NCBI RefSeq assembly: GCF_900102185.1
Contig: NZ_LT629690.1
Location: forward strand, 2,046,001 to 2,110,000
Origin: Terriglobus roseus
GTDB lineage: Bacteria > Acidobacteriota > Terriglobia > Terriglobales > Acidobacteriaceae
Direction: 5' to 3'
Length of the DNA stretch: 64,000 bases
This document shows positions 8,684 to 16,990 of this stretch, one piece after another; within the stretch, counting starts at the first letter, position 1, and every line of letters starts with the position of its first letter. The position numbers and the translations under genes are program-made. The notes under the pieces were generated by a model. The model was not told the origin of the DNA. It searched no databases and worked only from the letters and a program-made list of their open reading frames with translations.

Positions 8684-11600
8684 TTGACCACGCCATCGAT
8701 TTTGGGCCAACTGCAGCTATTGGCAGCTGAACACCCGGATAAACTTCTGTATTCGTTTCTCGATGTAGATGGCGATCCGCTTGAGAGCTACACCTACGCC
8801 TCGTTCCTCGACCGAATTCGAGCCGTAGCCGGACACTTGTTGAACGACGGCCGTTTCACGGCGGGCGACCGCTTGCTGCTTGCCTACCCCCCGGGACTTG
8901 AAATGCTTTGCGCGTTTTTTGGTTGCGTACGCGCCGGCATGATTCCCGTGCCCGTCTACCCGCCAAGCTCTCGCGGCTTCCAAAGTGCCCTGTACAAGAT
9001 GGTTCATATCGCCAAGGACTGCCAGTCAGCTGGCGTTCTGACGAGCCGTGACTACCACGCGTCACTGAAGACCAATCTCACTCGGAGCGGCGTTTCCACC
9101 TCCGGCGTAGACGTGGACTACATCTCCGGCCTGCCCTGGGTCACTACAGAAGACTTCATCGACCCCACAATCGACGTGCCGATTGTGGAGCCATCGAAGA
9201 TTCTGTTTCTGCAGTACACCTCAGGCTCAACCATGGAGCCCAAGGGAGTCGTCGTATCCCATGAGAACATCCTGTCGACAGCTGCGCTCGTGGTTGAGAA
9301 CGAGTCTCCGATCGTGGTGTCATGGCTGCCGCAGTACCACGACATGGGGTTGATCGGCTGCTACCTGTACCCAGCCTTGCGCGGAGGCACCACGTACGGA
9401 TTCGCGTCCATGGACTTCATTCAACGCCCGGCGTTGTGGTTCGAGACGATGTCCAAGTATCGTGCCACGTCTACGGCCGCTCCAAACTTTGCCTACGACT
9501 ATTGCCTGCGCAAGGGCCGGCTGCCAAAGGAAACGCTGGAATCCTGTGATCTGAGTTCGCTGCTGGTATTGATGTGCGCAGCCGAACCGGTCAAGCCCGA
9601 TACCTACATCCGCTTCCTGGAAACCTTCCAGGCATATGGCCTGAAGGCCGAGGCTTTCTATGTTGCGTATGGACTGGCTGAGAATACGCTTGCCGTTACC
9701 CTGCATGGACGCAATATCGTCTCGGTGAACAAGCGCGCTCTGGCGCTTGGCAAAGCTCGGATGACCACCGAAGTCTCCGAGATCGACAATGCCAAGCAGA
9801 TCGTAAGCTGCGGAAAACCGATTCCTGGTCTCGATTTGAGAATCGTCGATCCGGAAACGCACCTTTCGCTACCGGACGGACGCATTGGCGAAATTTGGTT
9901 GGCTGGTGCGGGCAAGTGTCAGGGCTATTGGAACAACGCTGAACTGACGCTGAAGCAGTTTCGTGCGCGCATCGTCGACGACACACCATACGACGACGGC
10001 TTCCTGCGCACCGGCGACCTTGGCTTCATGCACGCGGGTGAACTCTACGTTTGCGGGCGCATCAAGGACATGATCATTCTCCGTGGGCAGAATTACTACC
10101 CGCACGACATCGAAAACGTCGTGGAGAAGTCTTCCAGCCTGGTTCGCCATAATTGCGTGGCTGCCTTCCAAATTCACGAGGACAACGAACCGGCACTCGC
10201 GATTGTTGCTGAAGTAAAGAATCCGAAGGTCTTTCCGGATGCGCGCAAGATCGCCACTGCTGTTCGGAATTACCTCAACGTGGAAGTAGCCGTAATAGCG
10301 CTCATTGCGCCACGCGCCATTCCCAGAACGAGTTCTGGGAAGATCATGCGCAACAAAGCCAAGCAGATGTGGCTGACTGGCGAGTTCAATGTGCTGTCGG
10401 ACTTCTCGCGTGACAGCGATGTCAATACAGACGAATCGTCCGTTGACATGAATACGCCATTTGCGGAATTGAAGACGCGTTATAACCTGACCGGCCAGGA
10501 GTCATACAACCTCATTGAGGCGGGCCTGGATTCACTGGATTTAGTCACCTTCATGCACGAACTGAAGGAACTGCTCAAGGATAAGGGCGCCGAACTGCTT
10601 GCACGGCAGGTGGATATTGGCCTTGTGCAGCGAGTCAGCGTTGCAGAGCTATTTGGCCTGGCAGATCAGCTGGAAAGCGCTCCTGAAGAGGCTCTTGAGC
10701 ATCTGAGAACATTCCTCGCCGCATTCCGTGAAGAGCAGGCAGCTCTGGAACGTGACATGATGCGCAATGACTGCAAGCTTCTCTTTGATCCGCCTGCACC
10801 GTTGCCCGTGCCGGAAGTTCCAGCACCCAAGCAGATCCTGCTTACGGGAGGCACAGGCTTCATCGGGCCGTTCCTGATGAAGAGCCTTCTGGAACAGACA
10901 CATGCAACCATCCATGTGCTGGTTCGCGCTTCCAACGAGATCCTAGGCAAGCAGCGCCTGAAGACGGCGATGGAGTCCATGGGAACCGTCGCCCCAGAGT
11001 TGATGGAAATGTTTGAAGCGCGCATTGTGCCTGTTTGTGGCGATCTTGGGCAACCGGGCCTTGGACTCATGCAGGATGCGTGGGATTTCCTTACCACCGA
11101 AATCGACACCATCTTCCATAACGGCGCGACCGTAAACTACCTGTTCAACTATGACATGATGCGCGACGCGAACGTGTTGGGCACCAACGAAATCCTTCGC
11201 ATGGCCTTTGAGGGGCGTTCGAAAGAGTTCAACTACGTTTCGACGACGTTCATCCATGGCTGGGCCCACAAGGCATCTCTATTTGAGACCGACTGCAATG
11301 CTGAGATGGCATTGTTGGATTTCGGCTACAGCCAGACAAAGTGGGTGGCAGAACAGGTGGTCTTCGCCGCACAGGATAAGGGCTTATCGGTCCGTGTCTT
11401 CCGTCCGGCGCTTGTCAGCCCTTCTGTCGATGGCGGCGGCAACAACTTCGATATCGCTGTCCGCCTTGTCGCCTTCATGGTGAATCATGGTATCGGCGTG
11501 GACACGCTCAATCAGGTCAGCTTCGTTCCGGCGGACATTGTGGCGAACAACATCGTCGCAATTTCCATGACGCCAGGTACAGCAAACCAGACGTATCACG

Positions 11601-12001
11601 TGGTGCGCGACGAATACTCCAACATGACCGACATCACCCGTCTGATCACAGAGTCGACGGGCCGTCAGTTCGACGCATTCCTGCTGCCGGATTTCGTACC
11701 AGAGTTGATCCGCCGTTGCCGCAAAGAAGATCTGCTCTTCCCGCTTCTGGACTTCCTTGTGGGCTCTGTCGACAACATTTCGGCAATGGAATTCAAGCGC
11801 TACGAGAGCTCGACGTATCAGGCAGCACGTAATGCCTCGGCGTGGGGCCAGCCGGATCCTTCGCTGGAAGATACCGTCAACGGCATCCTGAAGTTCATGA
11901 ACCGCAAGGGCATCATCTCCGTCACGGTGCGTGAGGATGGCGCGGAGCCGATGAGCGAACAACTCATCGACTCCAACGCACTTTCGGTTACTGCTTCTTA
12001 A
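8684..12001 (+). CDS. Fatty acyl-AMP ligase / acyl carrier / thioester reductase fusion
   Basis: 1105-aa multidomain enzyme. Residues about 1-575 are an adenylating domain of the fatty acyl-AMP ligase type (core motif YTSGSTMEPKG near 177-187, TGDLGF, and a late GKIMR). Residues about 590-685 are a carrier domain with GLDSLD; the Ser near 616 would take phosphopantetheine. Residues about 715-1080 are an NAD(P)H thioester reductase: TGGTGFIG near 720 and catalytic YSQTKW near 880. The expected reaction is fatty acid activation, loading, and reductive release as an aldehyde (or alcohol). Start: TTG with GGGAG 8 nt upstream; a stop codon just before it rules out a longer frame. Its last 14 bp overlap the convergent gene. 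Confidence 0.93.
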   Translation: MTTPSILGQLQLLAAEHPDKLLYSFLDVDGDPLESYTYASFLDRIRAVAGHLLNDGRFTAGDRLLLAYPPGLEMLCAFFGCVRAGMIPVPVYPPSSRGFQSALYKMVHIAKDCQSAGVLTSRDYHASLKTNLTRSGVSTSGVDVDYISGLPWVTTEDFIDPTIDVPIVEPSKILFLQYTSGSTMEPKGVVVSHENILSTAALVVENESPIVVSWLPQYHDMGLIGCYLYPALRGGTTYGFASMDFIQRPALWFETMSKYRATSTAAPNFAYDYCLRKGRLPKETLESCDLSSLLVLMCAAEPVKPDTYIRFLETFQAYGLKAEAFYVAYGLAENTLAVTLHGRNIVSVNKRALALGKARMTTEVSEIDNAKQIVSCGKPIPGLDLRIVDPETHLSLPDGRIGEIWLAGAGKCQGYWNNAELTLKQFRARIVDDTPYDDGFLRTGDLGFMHAGELYVCGRIKDMIILRGQNYYPHDIENVVEKSSSLVRHNCVAAFQIHEDNEPALAIVAEVKNPKVFPDARKIATAVRNYLNVEVAVIALIAPRAIPRTSSGKIMRNKAKQMWLTGEFNVLSDFSRDSDVNTDESSVDMNTPFAELKTRYNLTGQESYNLIEAGLDSLDLVTFMHELKELLKDKGAELLARQVDIGLVQRVSVAELFGLADQLESAPEEALEHLRTFLAAFREEQAALERDMMRNDCKLLFDPPAPLPVPEVPAPKQILLTGGTGFIGPFLMKSLLEQTHATIHVLVRASNEILGKQRLKTAMESMGTVAPELMEMFEARIVPVCGDLGQPGLGLMQDAWDFLTTEIDTIFHNGATVNYLFNYDMMRDANVLGTNEILRMAFEGRSKEFNYVSTTFIHGWAHKASLFETDCNAEMALLDFGYSQTKWVAEQVVFAAQDKGLSVRVFRPALVSPSVDGGGNNFDIAVRLVAFMVNHGIGVDTLNQVSFVPADIVANNIVAISMTPGTANQTYHVVRDEYSNMTDITRLITESTGRQFDAFLLPDFVPELIRRCRKEDLLFPLLDFLVGSVDNISAMEFKRYESSTYQAARNASAWGQPDPSLEDTVNGILKFMNRKGIISVTVREDGAEPMSEQLIDSNALSVTAS

Positions 12002-12860
12002 ACACCAGCTTCTCGGTCACATGTTGGCCGGTCTCCAATGTAGCCGTGGTGGACAGCGTCATCTGCTGTCCATCACTGGAGACCTGCCACTTGTCCTTTT
12101 GCGTCACCTGGTTGTCACGGCGATACGTGGCATCCACAGTGTGCGGATCGGCCAGAGAAAGCGCGACAGTATCGTTGCGCGAGTTCTTCACATCGTAGGA
12201 CTTTCCATCAAAACGCGCGGTGTAACTGTATTCCCCAAGAAAACGGACCCCACCGCTGCCATCCGACTCAATCTTGAGCACGGAAGCCTGCTTCATCCGT
12301 GTCTTGCTCTGGTCCTGCGTCCACTCACCTGCGAATGGGTCTTTCGGATTCTTTGCGCCACCGGTGCGTGTCCACACAGTGATCTGCGGTGCTTTGCCAG
12401 GAGCCGTTGTGGTGCTCGTTAACTCGTTGCCGTCATTCGAGAGCTTCTCGTGCACCGTAGCCACCAGCGCCCCGTCTTTCTTCTCCAGAACATCCGCACT
12501 CTTCCGGCCGCCACGATGCAATTCGATCTGGTTAAAGCCCAGGTTACCGGGCGCAGCAGCCTGATGTCCGTTGGTGTTCGCTGTGAAGTCGAGGTGGGCT
12601 TCTCCTGACATCACCACGTGCATTCCGTTCGGCACAGGTGTAATGGAGAGCTTATTCGCTGGATCAATGCTGGACTGTGCGGACACGAGAGTCCACGAGC
12701 CAATGCGAGGATCGGTGCTTCCCGGCTGGAAAGCGGCGAACAGGGCGAGAAGTGCAATAGTACGAATGGTGCCTCCTGCGTCGAAGGGGTAAATGTGCAG
12801 CCAACGCTGCCAAACCTCCGCGAGAGTATACCGCGGTAAGATGCGCACGCTGGGGTTCAT
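11988..12860 (-). CDS. Secreted protein of unknown function
   Basis: Up to 290 aa, not assigned to a named family. After residue 32 there is a signal-peptide-like segment (IRTIALLALFAAF), then a repetitive beta-rich protein of two similar halves beginning 'DPRIGSWTLVSAQ' and 'DPFAGEWTQDQSK', which suggests a lipocalin-like or duplicated beta-barrel fold. The start is uncertain: the ATG at 12860 has no clear ribosome site and would put 30 residues before the hydrophobic segment, whereas a perfect AGGAGG (12772-12777) sits 4 nt before an in-frame ATT at 12767. It is convergent with, and overlaps, the acyl-AMP ligase gene. A periplasmic lipid-binding role fits the locus but is a guess. Confidence 0.7.
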   Translation of the reverse strand: MNPSVRILPRYTLAEVWQRWLHIYPFDAGGTIRTIALLALFAAFQPGSTDPRIGSWTLVSAQSSIDPANKLSITPVPNGMHVVMSGEAHLDFTANTNGHQAAAPGNLGFNQIELHRGGRKSADVLEKKDGALVATVHEKLSNDGNELTSTTTAPGKAPQITVWTRTGGAKNPKDPFAGEWTQDQSKTRMKQASVLKIESDGSGGVRFLGEYSYTARFDGKSYDVKNSRNDTVALSLADPHTVDATYRRDNQVTQKDKWQVSSDGQQMTLSTTATLETGQHVTEKLVFKKQ

Positions 12861-12934
12861 GTTGGAACACCGCTCAATCTCTCGTTATTTTTTGCCCCGA
12901 AGGCGTTTTATTAAAAGAAGTCGGCGTCTATGAC

Positions 12935-15175
12935 ATGATGGGTTCCATGCATATGCGTCGGTTTTGGGTGGCTGGGATCGTCCTGGCAGCAGCTCTTGTA
13001 TTGCTCCCATTCTCCTTCCACGCAGAACGCTCGCTTGAGACGGCAACCCGTGTGGAAGGCAGCCAGGCTGATACCGTTCGCAATGAGTTGGCAGACCGCT
13101 TCCATTCGCCGTTCGTCGATCAGGTGGTGCTGGTAGTGCAGGGACTTCCCTCCGCGGACTCGGCCGAGGGCGCACAGACATTAGAACCAATCGTGACCGG
13201 ATTGAAAGCGCAACCTGGTGTCTCCGGTGTTGTCTCCTACCTCGACTTGCACGACCCTGTCTTTCTCGGTCGAGGCGGCGGAACCTACGTTCTGATCGGT
13301 CTATCGTCAGCCGATGGACCAGTCGAGTCGCTGGTACCCGGTCTGCATCAACTGGCGTCTTCCCTTCAAGACAAGCTCAAAGCACATTACCCCGCAATCA
13401 AGCTCCAGCTTTCCGGCGAGATTCCGCTGAACTTCGACATCCGGAAGGCCAGCGCGGACGATGTACGCCGCGGCGAAAGCCTCGTGATTCCCGCGACTCT
13501 TGCGTTGCTACTGGTGGCCTTCGGCAGCCTTGTCGCTGCGCTGATTCCTCTGGCGATTGGTGAACTGGCCATTGCCACCACGCTTGCGATTACAGGCTTC
13601 CTGGCGCATCGCTGGCACCTGTCGATTCTCGTACAGAACCTTGCCACTATGTTGGGCCTTGGGCTTGGCATCGATTACGGTCTGCTGATGGTCAGCCGCT
13701 TCCGTGAAGCAATCTCATCCGGATTGAATGGCTCTGAAGCCGCAAATGTCGCAGCCCGTCAAGCTGGTAAAACGCTGATCATTTCCGCATCGACGGTGGG
13801 TATCGGTTTTCTTGCGCTACTGACTGTTCCTATCAGCGAAATCCGTTCCATTGGCATTGCAGGATGTGTGGTCGCAAGCTTGAGTGTTCTGTTGACGAAT
13901 ACGCTTGTCCCGGCACTGCTATCGCTGCTTGGCCCACGCATCGATCTTGGCAAGATGCCGTTCACGCCGAAGCTGGACTCCCATCGTGCGGAATGCATCG
14001 GTGTTCGCTGGCGGCTATGGGGACAAGTCATCGTGGCGCACCCCTGGATCGCTCTCGTGCTGGCTGGCATCCCATTGCTGCTACTTGCGATGCAGGTCCG
14101 GCATCTGGACACCAGTGTTCCTGAGGGCGACTGGCTGCCGCAGTCCGCGGAATCAGTACAAGCATTGCATGCGCTTGAACACATGGACCGCGGCGGTATT
14201 GTGGAATCCTTGCGCATCATCGTCGAGTTTCCAAAGGATTCTATCGCCCAAAGCGATACGGCATGGAATGCGCTGGACAACATGACTAAGCGCCTCGAAA
14301 AAGATCAACGCGCCGATCGCGTCATCTCGCTCACAACCATCGCGGAGAGCAACCGTGCTTCTTTACCGGAATTGTCGCGCGAGACACGTAGAACACTTCT
14401 GAGCAGCGATGGGCATGCTGCCCTGATCCAGGTGTTGCCAAAAGGTGCGGTGACATTGCGTGAACAGGTCGATTGGGTTCGTGAACTTCGCAAAACCGGC
14501 GCACCTGCTCTAACAGGCGTCCCAGGAACCACCATGCTCGTGGGTGGCATCCCCGCCCTTAATGCTGACTATGAAACGATCATCCGTGACCGTTTCCCAT
14601 CCGTAATGGCGTTAGTGGTGGGCGGAACGTTTCTCGCACTTCTGTGCGGATTCCGATCCATATTCGTTGCGGTAAAGGCGATTGCCTTAAACCTTGTCTC
14701 AGTTGCCGCTGCCTTCGGAGCGCTCATCATCGTTTTCCAACACGGCTACGGCAGCCGATTCCTGGGCGTCCCCGGCGGTACAGGCAGTATCTTCCCGCTG
14801 GTGCCCATCGTGACCTTTGCAATTGTCTTCGGACTAAGCATGGACTATGAGGTCTTTCTTGTTGCGCGGGTGCTGGAAGCAAGACGAAGCGGTCTCAATG
14901 AAGTGGAAGCGATCCCAGAGGGAATGGCCCGGACCGCTGGGCTGATTACTAGCGCCGCTGCCATCATGATCGTCGTCTTTGCTGCGTTTACCTTCGGCGG
15001 ATTCCTCGTCGTCAAGATGATCGGATTCACCCTGGCTGTCGCAGTGTTGATCGACGCAACCATTGTTCGAATCGTGGTCGGTCCAGCGCTCCTTCGCCTA
15101 GCCGGAGACTGGAACTGGTGGCCCGGAGGACTTGCAACCAAGCCAATAGACTCTCATCTCCTCGATAAATCCTGA
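12935..15175 (+). CDS. MMPL/RND-superfamily lipid exporter
   Basis: Inner-membrane exporter of 746 aa with the RND two-fold layout: a first transmembrane helix (residues about 7-25), a periplasmic loop, a block of about five helices (about 185-335), a second periplasmic loop (about 370-540) and a final helix block (about 550-735). It carries the MMPL/SSD signatures GLGIDYGLLMVSRFRE and the matching FGLSMDYEVFLVARV in the second half, whose Asp residues relay protons. MMPL proteins export lipids and lipid-linked metabolites, so the product of the neighbouring acyl-AMP ligase/desaturase/P450 genes is the likely cargo. The start is ambiguous among ATGs at 12935, 12938, 12947 and 12953. Confidence 0.9.
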   Translation: MMGSMHMRRFWVAGIVLAAALVLLPFSFHAERSLETATRVEGSQADTVRNELADRFHSPFVDQVVLVVQGLPSADSAEGAQTLEPIVTGLKAQPGVSGVVSYLDLHDPVFLGRGGGTYVLIGLSSADGPVESLVPGLHQLASSLQDKLKAHYPAIKLQLSGEIPLNFDIRKASADDVRRGESLVIPATLALLLVAFGSLVAALIPLAIGELAIATTLAITGFLAHRWHLSILVQNLATMLGLGLGIDYGLLMVSRFREAISSGLNGSEAANVAARQAGKTLIISASTVGIGFLALLTVPISEIRSIGIAGCVVASLSVLLTNTLVPALLSLLGPRIDLGKMPFTPKLDSHRAECIGVRWRLWGQVIVAHPWIALVLAGIPLLLLAMQVRHLDTSVPEGDWLPQSAESVQALHALEHMDRGGIVESLRIIVEFPKDSIAQSDTAWNALDNMTKRLEKDQRADRVISLTTIAESNRASLPELSRETRRTLLSSDGHAALIQVLPKGAVTLREQVDWVRELRKTGAPALTGVPGTTMLVGGIPALNADYETIIRDRFPSVMALVVGGTFLALLCGFRSIFVAVKAIALNLVSVAAAFGALIIVFQHGYGSRFLGVPGGTGSIFPLVPIVTFAIVFGLSMDYEVFLVARVLEARRSGLNEVEAIPEGMARTAGLITSAAAIMIVVFAAFTFGGFLVVKMIGFTLAVAVLIDATIVRIVVGPALLRLAGDWNWWPGGLATKPIDSHLLDKS

Positions 15176-15693
15176 AAACCAAACCAATGTTGGGATAAGA
15201 CGGGTGTCCAAACCGACGCCCAAACAGCTCGATTGCAAAGGTACTGACAGAACGACCAGCAGGAGGGATTCGACGCCGCATCCAGTGCGATGGTGATGCT
15301 GGCCAGCACCTATCGGAACGCTCAGACGGTAAAACGACATTCCGGGCATACTCCTGTTGATTCTTCATCCCATGTGAGTGCGTCAGGTGTCAGAGAGCGA
15401 TTTTCGGTTTCATCTAGCGCGTTTGATGATTGCCCCAACAAAATGACTTGGGATGAATTCTCTGTTTTGATCGTTCTCAACAGCGTTTGTTGTGGCTTGA
15501 TCATGATCCATGAAATACAGATTCAGGGAAGGACCAGAATCCTTAAAATCAGAGGGCTTTGAATCGTAAACCCAGTGTTTGCGGCAGGCTGTGCAGTGAC
15601 TTGCGCTGAGGCCCCCTGTGACAAAAAATTCATGAAGACTTTGGCAGCCTGCTCAATCGACGGACTGTTGACTGGTAGATCGGACATGTCCGT
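15176..15693. other. Gene-poor stretch after the MMPL exporter
   Basis: About 520 bp without a supported gene. A plus-strand frame at 15290-15562 lacks any recognisable motif or ribosome site. The region adjoins a decayed reading frame (next entry), so it is probably non-functional sequence left by gene loss. Confidence 0.4.
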
Positions 15694-15925
15694 CTATGCA
15701 CCCATCCACTTGTAGTTATCCCACTTGTTATTGGTTATTGTGCTGCTCGCAACATACTTTCCGGTCAGGTAGCCGACGTGCGTGAAATCAGTCTAGAACC
15801 AGTTGTGGAGATCCCGTGTCATGATGTGCAATGCAGCCAAAGCATAAACTTCTGGGACGCCAGAATTTGTGAAGACGCTCCTTCGAGCTGTAGCGTAGTT
15901 CGATCCCCGCGGGCCAGCGGGTGGC
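15694..15925 (-). pseudogene. Degenerate C-terminal gene fragment
   Basis: Reading the minus strand from about 15925 gives a protein-like sequence with VPEVYALAALHIMTRDLHNW, then an in-frame TAG (15793-15795), then TDFTHVGYLTGKYVASS and a natural-looking end (NNKWDNYKWMGA, stop at 15694-15696). The residue pattern reads like the C-terminal end of a real protein interrupted by one stop, and no start codon or ribosome site remains. I cannot name the family with certainty. Confidence 0.4.
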
Positions 15926-15926
15926 G

Positions 15927-16697
15927 CTATGAACGCTTGCTCGTGCGCAGGCTTTGCCAGCTACCATCGGCTGTCCAACCACCATCAATTGCCACGGCCT
16001 GACCGTTGATGAAGCCGCTTTGTACTGGATCAGCGAGGAAAAGGATCGCACGAGCGATGTCGTCAGAACTGGCGAAACGCCCCATAGGAACACGATCAGT
16101 AATGTCATCGTCGGTGTAGCCAGCGCTCGCCTGATCGGCGAGATCCATCTCTGTTTTCACCCAGCCCGGACACACAGCGTTGACTCGAACCCCACGGCCT
16201 CCCCACTCTCCGGCAAGAGTACGAGTCAGTCCGATCAAACCATGTTTCGAAGCGTTATAGGCGGTGCGATCACTCACACCTACCAGACCGGCGATGGAGG
16301 CAACATTCACAATACTGCCCTCACGCTGCGCGAGCATGATGGAGCCGAATGTACGCGAAAGAACAAACGGTGCAACAAGATTTATCTCAAGCACGCGTCG
16401 AAATGCGGAAGCTTCAATCGTCTCAGCGGGAGCGATGAAACTAATGCCTGCATTATTGACAAGAACATCGACTCGGCCCCAACGTTTCATGACGACCGTC
16501 ATCGCCAATGCGATGAAAGTTTCGTCAGCGATGTCGCCGCTGAGTGCTTCAACGTCACAGCCCGCCGCACGCAGTGCGAGTAAGTTTTCGCAGGGCTGCA
16601 GATCGAGCAGCAAAAGGGCATAACCGGCCTGAGCCAAAACTTCGGAAGTGCGACGCCCGATACCCTGCGCTGCTCCAGTTACGATGGCAACTCTCAC
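15927..16697 (-). CDS. Short-chain dehydrogenase/reductase (SDR)
   Basis: Cytoplasmic NAD(P)-dependent oxidoreductase of 256 aa, classical SDR. The Rossmann motif GAAQGIG is at 8-14, the structural motif NNAG at about 86-89, and the catalytic Ser and YNASK (Tyr/Lys) are at about 138-156; the late PGWVKTEM and a final GG loop are typical. The substrate is not evident. It lies between a decayed fragment and a TonB receptor and close to the acyl-aldehyde-forming locus, so reduction of an aldehyde or ketone from that pathway is possible but unsupported. Confidence 0.9.
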   Translation of the reverse strand: MRVAIVTGAAQGIGRRTSEVLAQAGYALLLLDLQPCENLLALRAAGCDVEALSGDIADETFIALAMTVVMKRWGRVDVLVNNAGISFIAPAETIEASAFRRVLEINLVAPFVLSRTFGSIMLAQREGSIVNVASIAGLVGVSDRTAYNASKHGLIGLTRTLAGEWGGRGVRVNAVCPGWVKTEMDLADQASAGYTDDDITDRVPMGRFASSDDIARAILFLADPVQSGFINGQAVAIDGGWTADGSWQSLRTSKRS

Positions 16698-16990
16698 TCT
16701 CCCACTTTACCCGAGTGGATCTCAGCGAGGATCTGCAGGACGAGTTGCTGCGTACGAAGCCAACGTAACGGTACGATTTTCAACGAACGAGGCAAAGAAG
16801 GCTACCCCGGACGGTTCGACAAGATTCTCGGTTTTCCTCATTTCGCCACTCACTGAAACACCGTTCACGTTAGGTAGCTAGATCGCACACCCGACAAATA
16901 TCGATGTTTGCAGTCTTTGCTTTGTGAGCGTAAATTGGCGAGGCGAAAAAACGTTTCAATATTCTGCGCCCATTTTCAGGAGAGCCATCT

